A stretch of DNA of 64,000 bases from Enterovirga rhinocerotis. GTDB taxonomy: Bacteria; Pseudomonadota; Alphaproteobacteria; Rhizobiales; Beijerinckiaceae. Below are positions 34,510 through 43,639 of the stretch, piece after piece. Under the pieces are notes generated by a model. It was given only the letters and a program-made list of their open reading frames with translations, made no database searches and was not told where the DNA came from. The position numbers and the translations under genes are program-made. Position 1 is the stretch's first letter; every line of letters starts with the position of its first letter. The DNA lies in assembly GCF_004363955.1 (NCBI RefSeq), contig NZ_SNZR01000014.1:248001-312000 (forward strand), read 5' to 3'.

Positions 34510-35289
34510 ATGCCCCGTTTCACCGCCAACATCGCCTTCATGTTCGCCGAACTGCCCTTCCTCGACCGGATCGAGGCGGCCAAGAGAGCAGGGCTCGACA
34601 AGGTCGAGTGCCATTTCCCCTACGAGCATTCGATCGCCGAGCTGAAGGCGCGGCTCGACGGCGCGGGCGTGCGCATGACCGGGCTCAACACCGTGCCGGG
34701 CGACAAGTCGATCGGCGAATGGGGCCGGGCCGGCATGATCGGCGCCGAGGACCAGTTCCGGCGCGACTTCGACCAGGCGCTGACCTATGCGACCGCGCTC
34801 GGCGTCGTCGGCATCCACACCATGGCGGCGAACGTGACGCCGGAGACCCGCGAACGCGCGCTCGAACTCTACAAGAGAAACATCGCCTGGGCCGGCAAGC
34901 AGGCGGCGGGGACGGGCGTGAAGCTGCTGCTCGAGCCTCTGAACAGCCGCGACGTGCCGCCCTATCTCGTCAAGACCTCGGACGAGATCGTCGCGATCCT
35001 GGAGGAGATCGACGATCCGAACGTCACCCTCCTCTTCGACGCCTATCATATCCAGATCATGGAAGGCGATTTGACCAAGCGCTTCGAGCGCCATTTCGAC
35101 CGGATCGGCCATATCCAGATCGCGGCCGTCCCCTCGCGGGCCGAGCCCGACGAGGGCGAGGTCGATTTCCGCCACTTCCTGAAGCTCGTCGACGACAGCT
35201 CGTACGCCGGGCTCGTCGGCCTCGAATACAAGCCGCGCGGCGAGACGGCGGAGGGTCTGGCGGCCTGCCTGCGGAACCTCGGCTATTGA
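34510..35289 (+). CDS. otnI: 2-oxo-tetronate isomerase (hydroxypyruvate isomerase family)
   Basis: 259 aa, a TIM-barrel protein of the xylose-isomerase/Hyi superfamily: MPRFTANIAFMFAELPFLDR at the start, and metal-site segments LLLEPLNSRDVPPYLVKTSD, LLFDAYHIQIMEG and VGLEYKPRGETAEG. OtnI converts 2-oxo-tetronate to 3-oxo-tetronate, feeding OtnK. It starts 11 bp after otnC. Confidence 0.92.
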   Translation: MPRFTANIAFMFAELPFLDRIEAAKRAGLDKVECHFPYEHSIAELKARLDGAGVRMTGLNTVPGDKSIGEWGRAGMIGAEDQFRRDFDQALTYATALGVVGIHTMAANVTPETRERALELYKRNIAWAGKQAAGTGVKLLLEPLNSRDVPPYLVKTSDEIVAILEEIDDPNVTLLFDAYHIQIMEGDLTKRFERHFDRIGHIQIAAVPSRAEPDEGEVDFRHFLKLVDDSSYAGLVGLEYKPRGETAEGLAACLRNLGY

Positions 35290-35367
35290 TGCCGATTGGT
35301 GGTCATGGGGCGATGTCCATCACTGATCCGGCGACCCGGCGGCATGAATTTCGGCGACCGGCCAGTT

Positions 35368-35493
35368 GATCCCTCCCCGGAGGGGAGGGCCGAGTCGAAG
35401 CGGAGCTTCGAACCGGGGTGGGGAATGCCAGGCCGGGCAGCACCCCACCCCGGTCGGATGGCGCCGACTCGCCCTCCCCTGCGGGGAGGGATC
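35368..35493. repeat. GC-rich palindromic intergenic element
   Basis: 126 bp. Outer arms at 35368-35397 and 35465-35493 are inverted copies (CCCTCCCC...GGGGAGGG with flanking CCGAGTCG/CGACTC). An inner GGGGTGGGG/CCCCACCCC pair adds a second stem. It lies in the 248-bp gap upstream of glpD. Confidence 0.7.
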
Positions 35494-35537
35494 GGGGCGG
35501 TGCTCCGGGAAAGCATTGCGTAAGCCCCTCCCTTCTC

Positions 35538-37076
35538 ATGTTGCGTGACCCCGTGACCGATCCGACTCTCGAAGCTGACATCCCCCTCTACGACCTCGCC
35601 GTCATCGGCGGCGGGATCAACGGGGCCGGGATCGCGCGGGATGCCGCGGGGCGGGGGCTCTCGGTCCATCTCTGCGAGCAGGGCGATCTGGCGAGCGCCA
35701 CCTCCTCGGCTTCGACGAAGCTCGTCCATGGCGGGCTGCGCTACCTCGAGCATTACGAATTCCGGCTCGTGCGGGAAGCGCTGTCCGAGCGCGAGGTCTT
35801 GTGGGGGATGGCCCCGCACATCATCTGGCCGCTCCGCTTCGTCCTGCCCCATCATCGGGGGCTGCGGCCCGCCTGGCTCCTGCGGCTCGGGCTCTTCCTC
35901 TACGACCATATCGGCGGGCGCTGCCGCCTGCCGCCCACCCGCACGCTCGACCTCGCGCGGGACGAGGCCGGCGCGGCGCTGAAGCCGGGCCTGTTCAGGC
36001 GCGGCTTCGAATATTCCGATTGCTGGGTCGACGACGCGCGGCTCGTCGTCCTCAACGCGCGCGACGCGGCGGCGCGGGGCGCCGTCATCCGCACCCGGAC
36101 GCGCGCCGTCGCCGCCGAGCGCGGCTCCGAGGCGTGGCGCCTGACGCTCGAGGATGCCCGCACCGGCGAGCGTTCGGAGGTGCGGGCCAGGGTTCTCGTG
36201 AACGCGGCCGGCCCCTGGGCGGACCATGTGCGCGCCGACATGCTCGCCATCCCCGGCCCGCCGAAAGTGAGGCTCGTCCAAGGCTCGCATATCGTCGTGC
36301 CGCGCCTCTTCCCCCACGAGCGCTGCTACATCGTCCAGAACGCGGATGGGCGGATCGTCTTCGCCATCCCCTACGAGCGTGACTTCACGCTGATCGGCAC
36401 GACCGACCGCGACTATGCCGGCGATCCCGCCTCCCCGACGGCGAGCGAGGAGGAGATCGCCTATCTCTGTGCGGTCGCGGGCGAGTATTTCGCGAAGCCG
36501 GTCCGTCCCGAGGACGTCGTCTGGACCTATTCGGGCGTCCGGCCGCTCTATGGCGAGGATGGCGAGAGCGCGCAGGAGGTGACGCGCGACTACGTCCTCG
36601 CTCTCGACCGGCCCGAGGGCGCCGCGCCGGCCCTCACCGTCTACGGGGGCAAGATCACGACCTATCGCCGCCTCGCCGAGGAGGCCTTGGACAAGCTCGC
36701 CTCCCTCCTGCCCGAGGCACGGGGCGCCTGGACGCGGGGAGCGACGCTTCCGGGCGGGGATTTTCCGATCGACGGCGTCGAGGCCCTCGTGCGGGAGGTT
36801 ATCGGGCGGGCGCCCTGGCTCGGCGAGGCCGGCGCCCGTCGGCTGGTGCGGCTCTACGGGACCGAGGCGAGGGCGATCCTCGGCGATGCGCGCGAGGAGG
36901 CCGATCTCGGCCGTGCCTTCGGGGGCGGGCTGACCGAGGCGGAGATCGGCCATCTCGTCGGGAAGGAATGGGCGCGGACGCCGGAGGACATCCTCTGGCG
37001 CCGCACGAAGCTCGGGCTCGTGCTGACGCAGGATCAGCGCGCGGAGCTGGAACGCTATCTCGCCGGCGCGTCGTGA
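35538..37076 (+). CDS. glpD: aerobic glycerol-3-phosphate dehydrogenase
   Basis: 512 aa from the ATG at 35538; an upstream in-frame ATG (35418) lies inside the palindromic element and is not used. FAD site: YDLAVIGGGINGAGIARDAA. Further family marks: LASATSSASTKLVHGGLRYL, VNAAGPWADHVRADML and TVYGGKITTYRRLAEEALD. It oxidises glycerol 3-phosphate to DHAP at the membrane and passes electrons to quinone. No glpK or transporter is adjacent, but DHAP is also the product of the otn pathway next door. Confidence 0.94.
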   Translation: MLRDPVTDPTLEADIPLYDLAVIGGGINGAGIARDAAGRGLSVHLCEQGDLASATSSASTKLVHGGLRYLEHYEFRLVREALSEREVLWGMAPHIIWPLRFVLPHHRGLRPAWLLRLGLFLYDHIGGRCRLPPTRTLDLARDEAGAALKPGLFRRGFEYSDCWVDDARLVVLNARDAAARGAVIRTRTRAVAAERGSEAWRLTLEDARTGERSEVRARVLVNAAGPWADHVRADMLAIPGPPKVRLVQGSHIVVPRLFPHERCYIVQNADGRIVFAIPYERDFTLIGTTDRDYAGDPASPTASEEEIAYLCAVAGEYFAKPVRPEDVVWTYSGVRPLYGEDGESAQEVTRDYVLALDRPEGAAPALTVYGGKITTYRRLAEEALDKLASLLPEARGAWTRGATLPGGDFPIDGVEALVREVIGRAPWLGEAGARRLVRLYGTEARAILGDAREEADLGRAFGGGLTEAEIGHLVGKEWARTPEDILWRRTKLGLVLTQDQRAELERYLAGAS

Positions 37077-37083
37077 TCGCGCC

Positions 37084-38298
37084 TCAGTCCACGATCGCCT
37101 GATAGGCCAGAACCCGCAATTCGCGCCGGATCGGATAGGTCGAGGACGGCATGAGCTGCGTCAGCTGGACGACGGCCATGTCTTCCGCCGGGTCGATCCA
37201 GAAGGCGGTCGAGGCCGCGCCGCCCCAGGCATATTCGCCGGGCGTGCCGAGGATCTGGGCCTTGGCCGGCTCCAGCATCACCGAGAAGCCGAGGCCGAAG
37301 CCGATCCCGTCATAGGGGGATTCGGAGAAGCGCGGCTGGCCCATCTGCGCCATGTCGCCCGGCAGATGGTTCGTCGTCATCAGCTCGACGGTCTTGCGGC
37401 CGAGGAGCCGCACGCCGTCGAGCGTGCCCTTGTTCAGCATGAAGCGGCAGAAGCGCATGTAATCGGCTGCCGTCGAGACGAGGCCGCCTCCGCCGGACGC
37501 GAGACGGGGCGCGGCATAGGTGCTGGCCTGCCCGTCGTCGAGCAGCTTCGGCCGTCCGTCCGGGCCCTTCGTGTAGTTCGAGGCGAAGCGGGGGACCTTG
37601 TCCGGCGCGATGACGAAATCGGTATCGACCATGCCGAGCGGGACGATCACCCGCTCGCGCAGGAAGTCTCCGAACGGCTGGCCCGAGATCACCGCGACGA
37701 GGTGGCCGAGCACGTCCGTCGCGATCGAGTAGTTCCACTGCGTGCCGGGCTGGGCGAGGAGCGGCAGGGTCGCCGCGGTTTCGACCACCTCCCCGAGGCT
37801 CCGCGCCGAACCCTGGAAATCGACACCCTTCTCCCGGTAGTGCGCGTCGAGCGCGGTCGCGCGCATGAAGTCGTAGGTCAGGCCCGAAGTATGGGTGAGG
37901 AGATCGCGGAAGGTGATCTCCCGCTCGGCCGGAACGGTGTCGAGCGTGTCCGCGCCGGCGTCGGTGACGACGCACATGTTCCGGAAGCAGGGCAGGAACC
38001 GCGTGATCGGATCGTCGAGCTGGAAGCGCCCTTCCTCGTAGAGCATCATGATCGCGACCGAGGTCAGGGGCTTGGTCATCGAGTAGATGCGCACGATCGT
38101 GTCGGGCGCGATCGCCTTGTCCCGCGCGATATCGGCAAGCCCGGTCTGGCGGTGCCAGACGACCTCGCCGCGCCGCATGATCATCGTCTGCACGAAGGGC
38201 AGGCGGCCATCCGCGACGAGGCCCCGCATCCAGCCGTCGATCCGCGCGAGGCGCTCCGACGAGAGGCCGACATCCTCGGGCTTGGCGGTCAGGGTCAT
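37084..38298 (-). CDS. beta-lactamase-fold serine hydrolase (EstB/class C-like)
   Basis: 404 aa from the ATG at 38298; an upstream in-frame ATG (38415) would add a poorly conserved leader. The nucleophile motif is SMTKP (SxxK) near residue 77, the second motif YSI near 190, and the family HTSGLTYDFM sits between. No signal peptide is seen with this start, so it is likely a cytoplasmic esterase or hydrolase rather than a secreted beta-lactamase. Convergent with glpD, 8 bp apart. Confidence 0.85.
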   Translation of the reverse strand: MTLTAKPEDVGLSSERLARIDGWMRGLVADGRLPFVQTMIMRRGEVVWHRQTGLADIARDKAIAPDTIVRIYSMTKPLTSVAIMMLYEEGRFQLDDPITRFLPCFRNMCVVTDAGADTLDTVPAEREITFRDLLTHTSGLTYDFMRATALDAHYREKGVDFQGSARSLGEVVETAATLPLLAQPGTQWNYSIATDVLGHLVAVISGQPFGDFLRERVIVPLGMVDTDFVIAPDKVPRFASNYTKGPDGRPKLLDDGQASTYAAPRLASGGGGLVSTAADYMRFCRFMLNKGTLDGVRLLGRKTVELMTTNHLPGDMAQMGQPRFSESPYDGIGFGLGFSVMLEPAKAQILGTPGEYAWGGAASTAFWIDPAEDMAVVQLTQLMPSSTYPIRRELRVLAYQAIVD

Positions 38299-38479
38299 GC
38301 GGGGCTCCGGTGGCGTTTCCTCCTCCGGCATAACCGAGGCGGCGTCCGCAAGGCTACAGGATGCGCGATCCGGCCAGGTCCGCAAGAAGGCGTTTGCGCA
38401 GCCGCCGCGTGTCAAGCGTCAATGGACAATTGACATGGCCCCGCGTTACACGCCGCCTCTTTGGCGAAGGGAGTGAGGC

Positions 38480-39283
38480 GTGGACGGTCTGATGAAGGGG
38501 CGGCGGGGCCTGATCATGGGCGTCGCCAACGACCACTCGATCGCCTGGGGCATCGCCAAGACGCTGGCGGCGCACGGGGCGGAACTCGCCTTCACCTATC
38601 AAGGCGAGGCGCTCGGCAAGCGCGTCACCCCGCTCGCGAATTCGGTCGGCTCGGACATCGTGCTGCCCTGCGACGTCGAGGATCTCGCCTCGGTCGATGC
38701 CGTCTTCGCCGCGCTCGACGAGCGCTGGGACGGGCTCGATTTCGTCGTGCACGCCATCGCCTTCTCGGACAAGAACGAGCTGAAGGGCCGCTACGCCGAC
38801 ACGACGCGCGAGAATTTCGCGCGCACGATGCTGATCTCCTGCTTCTCCTTCACGGAGATCGCCAAGCGCGCCGCGGCGCGCATGAAGGCGGGCGGCGCGA
38901 TGGTGACGCTCACCTATGGCGGCTCGACCCGGCTCATGCCGAACTACAACGTCATGGGTGTCGCCAAAGCGGCGCTGGAGGCCTCGGTCCGCTATCTCGC
39001 CGGCGATTTCGGCCCCTCGGGCATCCGCGTGAACGCCATCTCGGCGGGGCCTGTGCGCACGCTCGCGGGGGCCGGGATCGCCGATGCCCGCTTCATGTAC
39101 AACTTCCAGAAAGAGAACGCCCCGCTTCGCCGCACCGTCTCCACCGAGGAGATCGGCGGGTCGGCGCTCTATTTCCTGTCGGAGCTGTCGGGCGGCGTCA
39201 CCGGTGAGATCCACTACGTGGATTCGGGCTACAACATCATCTCCATGCCGCGCCCGGACGTGCTGAAGGCGCAGGACGCCTGA
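38480..39283 (+). CDS. fabI: enoyl-[acyl-carrier-protein] reductase (NADH)
   Basis: 267 aa from GTG at 38480 (an ATG at 38492 is the alternative). SDR fold with FabI-specific features: GVANDHSIAWGIAKTLAAHG, FAFTYQGEAL-like LAFTYQGEALGKRV, and the catalytic Tyr/Lys in PNYNVMGVAKAALEASVRYL. It catalyses the last reduction step of the fatty-acid elongation cycle and is the target of triclosan and isoniazid-type inhibitors. No fatty-acid gene flanks it here. Confidence 0.93.
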   Translation: MDGLMKGRRGLIMGVANDHSIAWGIAKTLAAHGAELAFTYQGEALGKRVTPLANSVGSDIVLPCDVEDLASVDAVFAALDERWDGLDFVVHAIAFSDKNELKGRYADTTRENFARTMLISCFSFTEIAKRAAARMKAGGAMVTLTYGGSTRLMPNYNVMGVAKAALEASVRYLAGDFGPSGIRVNAISAGPVRTLAGAGIADARFMYNFQKENAPLRRTVSTEEIGGSALYFLSELSGGVTGEIHYVDSGYNIISMPRPDVLKAQDA

Positions 39284-39562
39284 GCGTCGGTCGGCGACCG
39301 GCGAGCCGGCGATGTCGCTCGCCTTCGGTGGCTCGGACTGGATGCAAGGTCTCCCGCGCTGATCGTCCGGCTCCGGACGGTCTTGGGTGCGTATCCCTCA
39401 GTAGAGATTTGACAGAGGAAACATAACCGTTCCGAGGGCGGAACTTCGTCCGCCCTCGATGCTTGGGACGCCACAGGGTGAGCCCAGGGATTTCGGATCG
39501 CGCCACGAGCGCGGCGGGAGATTATTGGCTGGGCTCATCGTCGACCGGAGAAGGAGACGAAG

Positions 39563-39985
39563 ATGAGATCCGCCGCCATTCTTGCCACGGGTGCCGCATT
39601 GCTGGCGACGGCCGCTCTGGCCCAGGCTCCTGCGACGACATCGCCGACCGCTCCGGCCACTCCCGGCGCCCCGACCGCCCCGCCGTCGCCCGGCACCCAG
39701 ACTCCGACGGGCTCCTCGAACCCGGCCATGACGACTCGCGGGAACGCGCCGTCGACCACGACCACGACCGGCGAGGTCACGATCGTGCCGATGTCGGCCC
39801 TCGAGAAGGGCGCCAACAGCTTCACGGAAGGCCAGGCCAAGTCGCGGCTCGAAGGGGCCGGCTTCACCGGCGTGACCGGCCTCACCAAGGACGATGACGG
39901 CATCTGGCGCGCCAAGGCGATGGCCAAGGACGGCAAGCCCGTCGATGTCGGCGTCGACTACAAGGGCAACATCGCCTCGAGCTGA
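39563..39985 (+). CDS. small secreted PepSY-like protein
   Basis: 140 aa with a signal peptide (MRSAAILATGAALLATAALA, cleaved at AQA). Residues 22-70 are Ala/Pro/Thr-rich low complexity (TSPTAPATPGAPTAPPSPGT). The C-terminal half, NSFTEGQAKSRLEGAGFTGV then GIWRAKAMAKDGKPVDVGVD, resembles the small PepSY/YpeB fold of periplasmic proteins. A good AAGGAGACGAAG precedes the ATG. Function unknown; the next gene is stress-related. Confidence 0.75.
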   Translation: MRSAAILATGAALLATAALAQAPATTSPTAPATPGAPTAPPSPGTQTPTGSSNPAMTTRGNAPSTTTTTGEVTIVPMSALEKGANSFTEGQAKSRLEGAGFTGVTGLTKDDDGIWRAKAMAKDGKPVDVGVDYKGNIASS

Positions 39986-40036
39986 CCGCGGCCGGACTCT
40001 CGCAGCCTCTGCGCCTCATCATAACGGAGTTTCGAT

Positions 40037-40678
40037 ATGACCACGAGAACAGTCACGGCGATGTTCGACAGCTACGCCGATGCGTCGAGCGCGGTGTCGC
40101 GCCTGAAGGCCGCCGGCATTCCCGACGGGGACATCAGCCTCGTCTCCAACGATTCCGCGGAGCGGACGCGCTACGAGACCGAGCGGCCGGCGACCGATGG
40201 CGACGCGGCGACGGGTGCCGGTACGGGCGCGACCATCGGCGGTGTCCTGGGCGGCGGTGCGGGCCTGCTCGCAGGCCTCGGCCTGCTGGCGATCCCGGGC
40301 GTCGGCCCGGTCGTCGCGGCGGGCTGGCTGGCGGCGACGCTGGTCGGAGCCGGCGCGGGCGCGGCGGCGGGCGGTCTTCTCGGCGGTCTGACCGGTGCCG
40401 GGATCGGCGAGCGCGACGCGCATGTCTATGCCGAGGGTGTGCGGCGCGGCGGCTCGCTCGTCACGGTCCGCACGGACGAAGCCCATGCGGCGCGCGTCGA
40501 GGACATCCTCGACGACGAGGGCACGATCGACCTCGTCGAGCGCGAGGAGACCTGGCGGCGCGAGGGCTGGAGCGGCCGCTACGACGAGGCGACCGCGGCC
40601 CCCGCGGAGACGCTGGTGGCCGATCCGGTCACGGACGAGGAGCGGCGCCGCCGCGTCCGCACCTATCCGATGGTCTGA
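40037..40678 (+). CDS. general stress protein with glycine-rich membrane segment
   Basis: 213 aa. The N-terminal domain, MTTRTVTAMFDSYADASSAV then RLKAAGIPDGDISLVSND, is the general-stress-protein-17M/DUF1269-type fold; a glycine-zipper region (GAGTGATIGGVLGGGAGLLA through GGLLGGLTGAGIGE, about 60-120) looks membrane-inserting; a second domain (GGSLVTVRTDEAHAARVEDI) follows. Such proteins are often induced by osmotic, cold or oxidative stress. It ends in a clear terminator at 40705. Confidence 0.75.
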   Translation: MTTRTVTAMFDSYADASSAVSRLKAAGIPDGDISLVSNDSAERTRYETERPATDGDAATGAGTGATIGGVLGGGAGLLAGLGLLAIPGVGPVVAAGWLAATLVGAGAGAAAGGLLGGLTGAGIGERDAHVYAEGVRRGGSLVTVRTDEAHAARVEDILDDEGTIDLVEREETWRREGWSGRYDEATAAPAETLVADPVTDEERRRRVRTYPMV

Positions 40679-40704
40679 CCGGACCAGCCTCTGGGTGAAC
40701 CCGA

Positions 40705-40733
40705 AGCCCGGCGCCTCGCGCGCCGGGCTTTTC
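40705..40733 (+). terminator. Rho-independent terminator after the stress-protein gene
   Basis: Perfect 10-bp stem AGCCCGGCGC / GCGCCGGGCT with a 5-nt loop (CTCGC), followed by TTTTCT, 26 bp after the stop at 40678. Confidence 0.85.
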
Positions 40734-40801
40734 TGTCGAGAACGCGCCGCCGCCCCGCCCGCGCGGGTGCAGGCCTCGGGCGCACCTGCTAAGCGGCACC
40801 C

Positions 40802-43510
40802 ATGCCGGCTCCGCGTTCCCCCCGCTCCGACCCCTCAGAGGGCGTGCCGCCCGCCGCCGCTCCGACGCCGATGATGGCGCAGTATCTCGAGATCAAGGCG
40901 GCCCATCCCGATTGCCTCCTGTTCTACCGGATGGGGGATTTCTACGAACTGTTCTTCGCCGATGCCGAACTCGCCTCGCGCACGCTCGGCATCGTTCTGA
41001 CGAAGCGCGGCAAGCATGCGGGCGAGGACATCCCGATGTGCGGGGTGCCGATCGAGCGGGGCGAGGACGCGCTGGCGCGGCTCATCGCCGGAGGCCACCG
41101 CGTCGCCGTCTGCGAGCAGACCGAGGATCCGGCCGAGGCCAAGAAGCGGGGCGGGAAATCCGTCGTCCGCCGGGCGGTGGTGCGGCTCGTCACGCCGGGA
41201 ACGCTCACCGAGGAGCGGCTGCTCGATCCCGGTGCCCAGAATATCCTCGCGGCGGTCGCGCGCCGGCGCGAGGGCCGCGACTGGCTCTACGGTCTTGCCG
41301 GGCTCGACGTCTCGACGGGCCGCTTCACGGTCGTCGAAAGCGATCGCGAGGGGCTGGCGGCCGAACTCGCCCGGCTCGATCCGCGCGAGATCGTCGTCCC
41401 CGACACGATCCACGACGATCCGGACCTCAAGGCGCTCTGGCGCGACAGCCCGGCCGCCGTCACGCCGATGCCGCGCGACGGCATCGACGCCGCCTCCGCC
41501 GAGCGGCGCATCCGCGACTATTTCGAGGTTGGCACGCTCGACAGCTTCGGCACCTTCACCAAGGCCGAGGTCACGGCGGCCGGGGCCGCGCTCGCCTATC
41601 TCGAACGGACCCAGTACGGCGCCCGTCCGCGCCTCTCGCCGCCGACCCGGCAGGAAGCCGGCGGGCGGCTTCTGATCGATCCCGCGACGCGCGCCAATCT
41701 CGAACTCGTCCGCACGACGGGCGGCGAGCGCACGGGCAGCCTGCTCGATGCGGTCGACCGGACGGTGACGGCGGCCGGAAGCCGCCTCCTCGCCGAGCGC
41801 CTCGCCGGGCCTCTGACGCGTGCCGCCGCGATCGGGCAGCGGCTCGATACCGTCTCGCTCCTCGCCGAGGAACGGGACCTGCGCGAGCGCCTGCGGGCGG
41901 ACCTCAAGGGCGTGCCGGACTTCCTCCGCGCGCTCGCACGGCTCGCGGTCGGACGCGGCGGACCGCGCGACCTCGCTTGCCTGCGCGACGGCCTCGTCGC
42001 CGCGGCCGCCATCGGCGAGGGGCTGGCGGGCCTGCCCGATCCGCCGGCCGAACTCGACGAGGCGCGGGCCGGCCTCGCCGGCCTCGATCCGGCTCTCGGC
42101 GGCCGTCTCGCGGATGCCCTGGCGGAGAGCCTGCCGCTGCGCACGCGCGACGGTGGCTTCATTCGCGACGGGTTCGACCGCGACCTCGACGAGGCGCGCG
42201 CGCTCGGGGGCGACACCCGCAAGGTCGTCGCGGCGCTGCAGGCGCGCTACGCCGAGGAGACGGGGGTTCGGACCCTCCGCATCAAGCACAATTCGATGCT
42301 GGGCTATTTCGTGGAGGTGCCGGCGGCGGCCGGCGAGGCCTTCCTGCGGGAGCGTCACGCCGTGCTCATCCACCGCCAGACCATGGCGGGCGCGATGCGC
42401 TTCACCTCGACGGAGCTGGGCGAGCTCGAGGCGAAGATCGCCTCCGCCGGCGAGAGGGCGCTGGCGCTGGAACTCGCGCATTTCGAGGCTTTGTCCGGCG
42501 AGGTCGTCGCGGCCGCCTCCTCCATCACCACGGGCGGCGAGGCGCTCGCGCGGATCGACGTCGCGGCGGGCCTCGCCGAACTCGCCGCCGATCTCGGCTG
42601 GTCCCGCCCACGCATCGGCGAGGGCTCCGCCTTCCGCATAGAGGGCGGGCGCCATCCGGTGGTCGAGGCGGCGCTGAAGCGCGACGGCGTGCCCTTCGTG
42701 CCGAACGATTGCGCGCTCGGCGAGGAGGCCGGCCCGGGTCGCATCCTCCTCGTCACCGGACCCAATATGGGCGGCAAGTCGACCTATCTCCGGCAGGCTG
42801 CCCTGATCGCCGTCCTCGCCCAGGCGGGCTCCTTCGTGCCGGCGAAGCGGGCCGAGATCGGCATCGTCGACCGGCTCTTCTCGCGCGTCGGGGCCGCCGA
42901 CGACCTCGCGCGCGGACGCTCGACCTTCATGGTCGAGATGGTCGAGACGGCCGCGATCCTGAACCAGGCGACGGAGCGCTCGCTCGTCATCCTCGACGAG
43001 ATCGGCCGCGGCACCGCGACCTTCGACGGGCTCTCGATCGCCTGGGCCGCGATCGAGCATCTGCACGACGCGATCCGCTGCCGGGCGCTCTTCGCGACCC
43101 ATTACCACGAGCTGACGACCCTCGCGGACCGACTGCCGCGCCTCGCGAACGCGACCTTGCGGGTCGCCGAATATGGCGGCGACGTCGTCTTCCTGCACGA
43201 GGTCGTGCCGGGTGCGGCCGACCGCTCCTACGGGCTCCAGGTCGCCCGGCTCGCGGGCCTGCCGAAGCCCGTCGTGACGCGGGCGCGCAAAATCCTGAAC
43301 GAGCTCGAGAAATCCGATCGCGAGCGCCCGCGTGCGGCCCTGATCGACGACCTGCCCCTGTTCTCCTCGGCCCGCCCGGCCCCCGAGGAGGAGACGCCCC
43401 CGCCGCCCTTGCCCGATGCGCTGCGCGAGACGCTCGCCGCCATCGACCCGGACGGCCTCACGCCGCGCGAGGCGCTGGAGGCCCTGTACCGCCTGAAGGG
43501 GCTCGGCTGA
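40802..43510 (+). CDS. mutS: DNA mismatch repair protein MutS
   Basis: 902 aa. The mismatch-recognition loop [12 protein letters not shown] near residue 40-50 carries the Phe-x-Glu; the clamp and lever domains follow; the ATPase has [13 protein letters not shown] (Walker A, about residues 653-665), [16 protein letters not shown] and [12 protein letters not shown] (Walker B and signature). MutS binds mismatches and small loops after replication and recruits MutL. An antisense open frame spans the whole gene and is a shadow of its GC-rich third positions. Confidence 0.97.
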   Translation: MPAPRSPRSDPSEGVPPAAAPTPMMAQYLEIKAAHPDCLLFYRMGDFYELFFADAELASRTLGIVLTKRGKHAGEDIPMCGVPIERGEDALARLIAGGHRVAVCEQTEDPAEAKKRGGKSVVRRAVVRLVTPGTLTEERLLDPGAQNILAAVARRREGRDWLYGLAGLDVSTGRFTVVESDREGLAAELARLDPREIVVPDTIHDDPDLKALWRDSPAAVTPMPRDGIDAASAERRIRDYFEVGTLDSFGTFTKAEVTAAGAALAYLERTQYGARPRLSPPTRQEAGGRLLIDPATRANLELVRTTGGERTGSLLDAVDRTVTAAGSRLLAERLAGPLTRAAAIGQRLDTVSLLAEERDLRERLRADLKGVPDFLRALARLAVGRGGPRDLACLRDGLVAAAAIGEGLAGLPDPPAELDEARAGLAGLDPALGGRLADALAESLPLRTRDGGFIRDGFDRDLDEARALGGDTRKVVAALQARYAEETGVRTLRIKHNSMLGYFVEVPAAAGEAFLRERHAVLIHRQTMAGAMRFTSTELGELEAKIASAGERALALELAHFEALSGEVVAAASSITTGGEALARIDVAAGLAELAADLGWSRPRIGEGSAFRIEGGRHPVVEAALKRDGVPFVPNDCALGEEAGPGRILLVTGPNMGGKSTYLRQAALIAVLAQAGSFVPAKRAEIGIVDRLFSRVGAADDLARGRSTFMVEMVETAAILNQATERSLVILDEIGRGTATFDGLSIAWAAIEHLHDAIRCRALFATHYHELTTLADRLPRLANATLRVAEYGGDVVFLHEVVPGAADRSYGLQVARLAGLPKPVVTRARKILNELEKSDRERPRAALIDDLPLFSSARPAPEEETPPPPLPDALRETLAAIDPDGLTPREALEALYRLKGLG

Positions 43511-43527
43511 GCGAGGGGCAACTCCCA

Positions 43528-43549
43528 ACCCTCCCCTGGAGGGGAGGGT
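43528..43549. repeat. single hairpin with the arms of the GC-rich palindromic family
   Basis: ACCCTCCCCT-GG-AGGGGAGGGT, perfect 10-bp arms, 17 bp after the mutS stop. It matches one end of the CCCTCCCC elements elsewhere in the window and may be a solo remnant; it could also end mutS transcription, but no T run follows. Confidence 0.55.
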
Positions 43550-43565
43550 GATGCCCGCTTCTGCA

Positions 43566-43597
43566 AACAAAAACGGCCGGGCGCGGGGCCCGGCCGT
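43566..43597 (-). terminator. Rho-independent terminator of katA
   Basis: Arms ACGGCCGGG (43573-43581) and CCCGGCCGT (43589-43597); read on the minus strand the stem is followed by TTTTTG. It lies about 43 bp past the katA stop. Confidence 0.85.
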
Positions 43598-43639
43598 CGA
43601 TCCTTCTGCCGGGGCGAGCCCGGCCGTGACCGTTGGGGC

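Noticed and set aside
39405-39430. Stress-sigma (EcfG, GGAAC-N16/17-CGTT) promoter upstream of the small secreted/stress genes
   Set aside because: GGAAAC and CGTT are present but the spacing is far too short.
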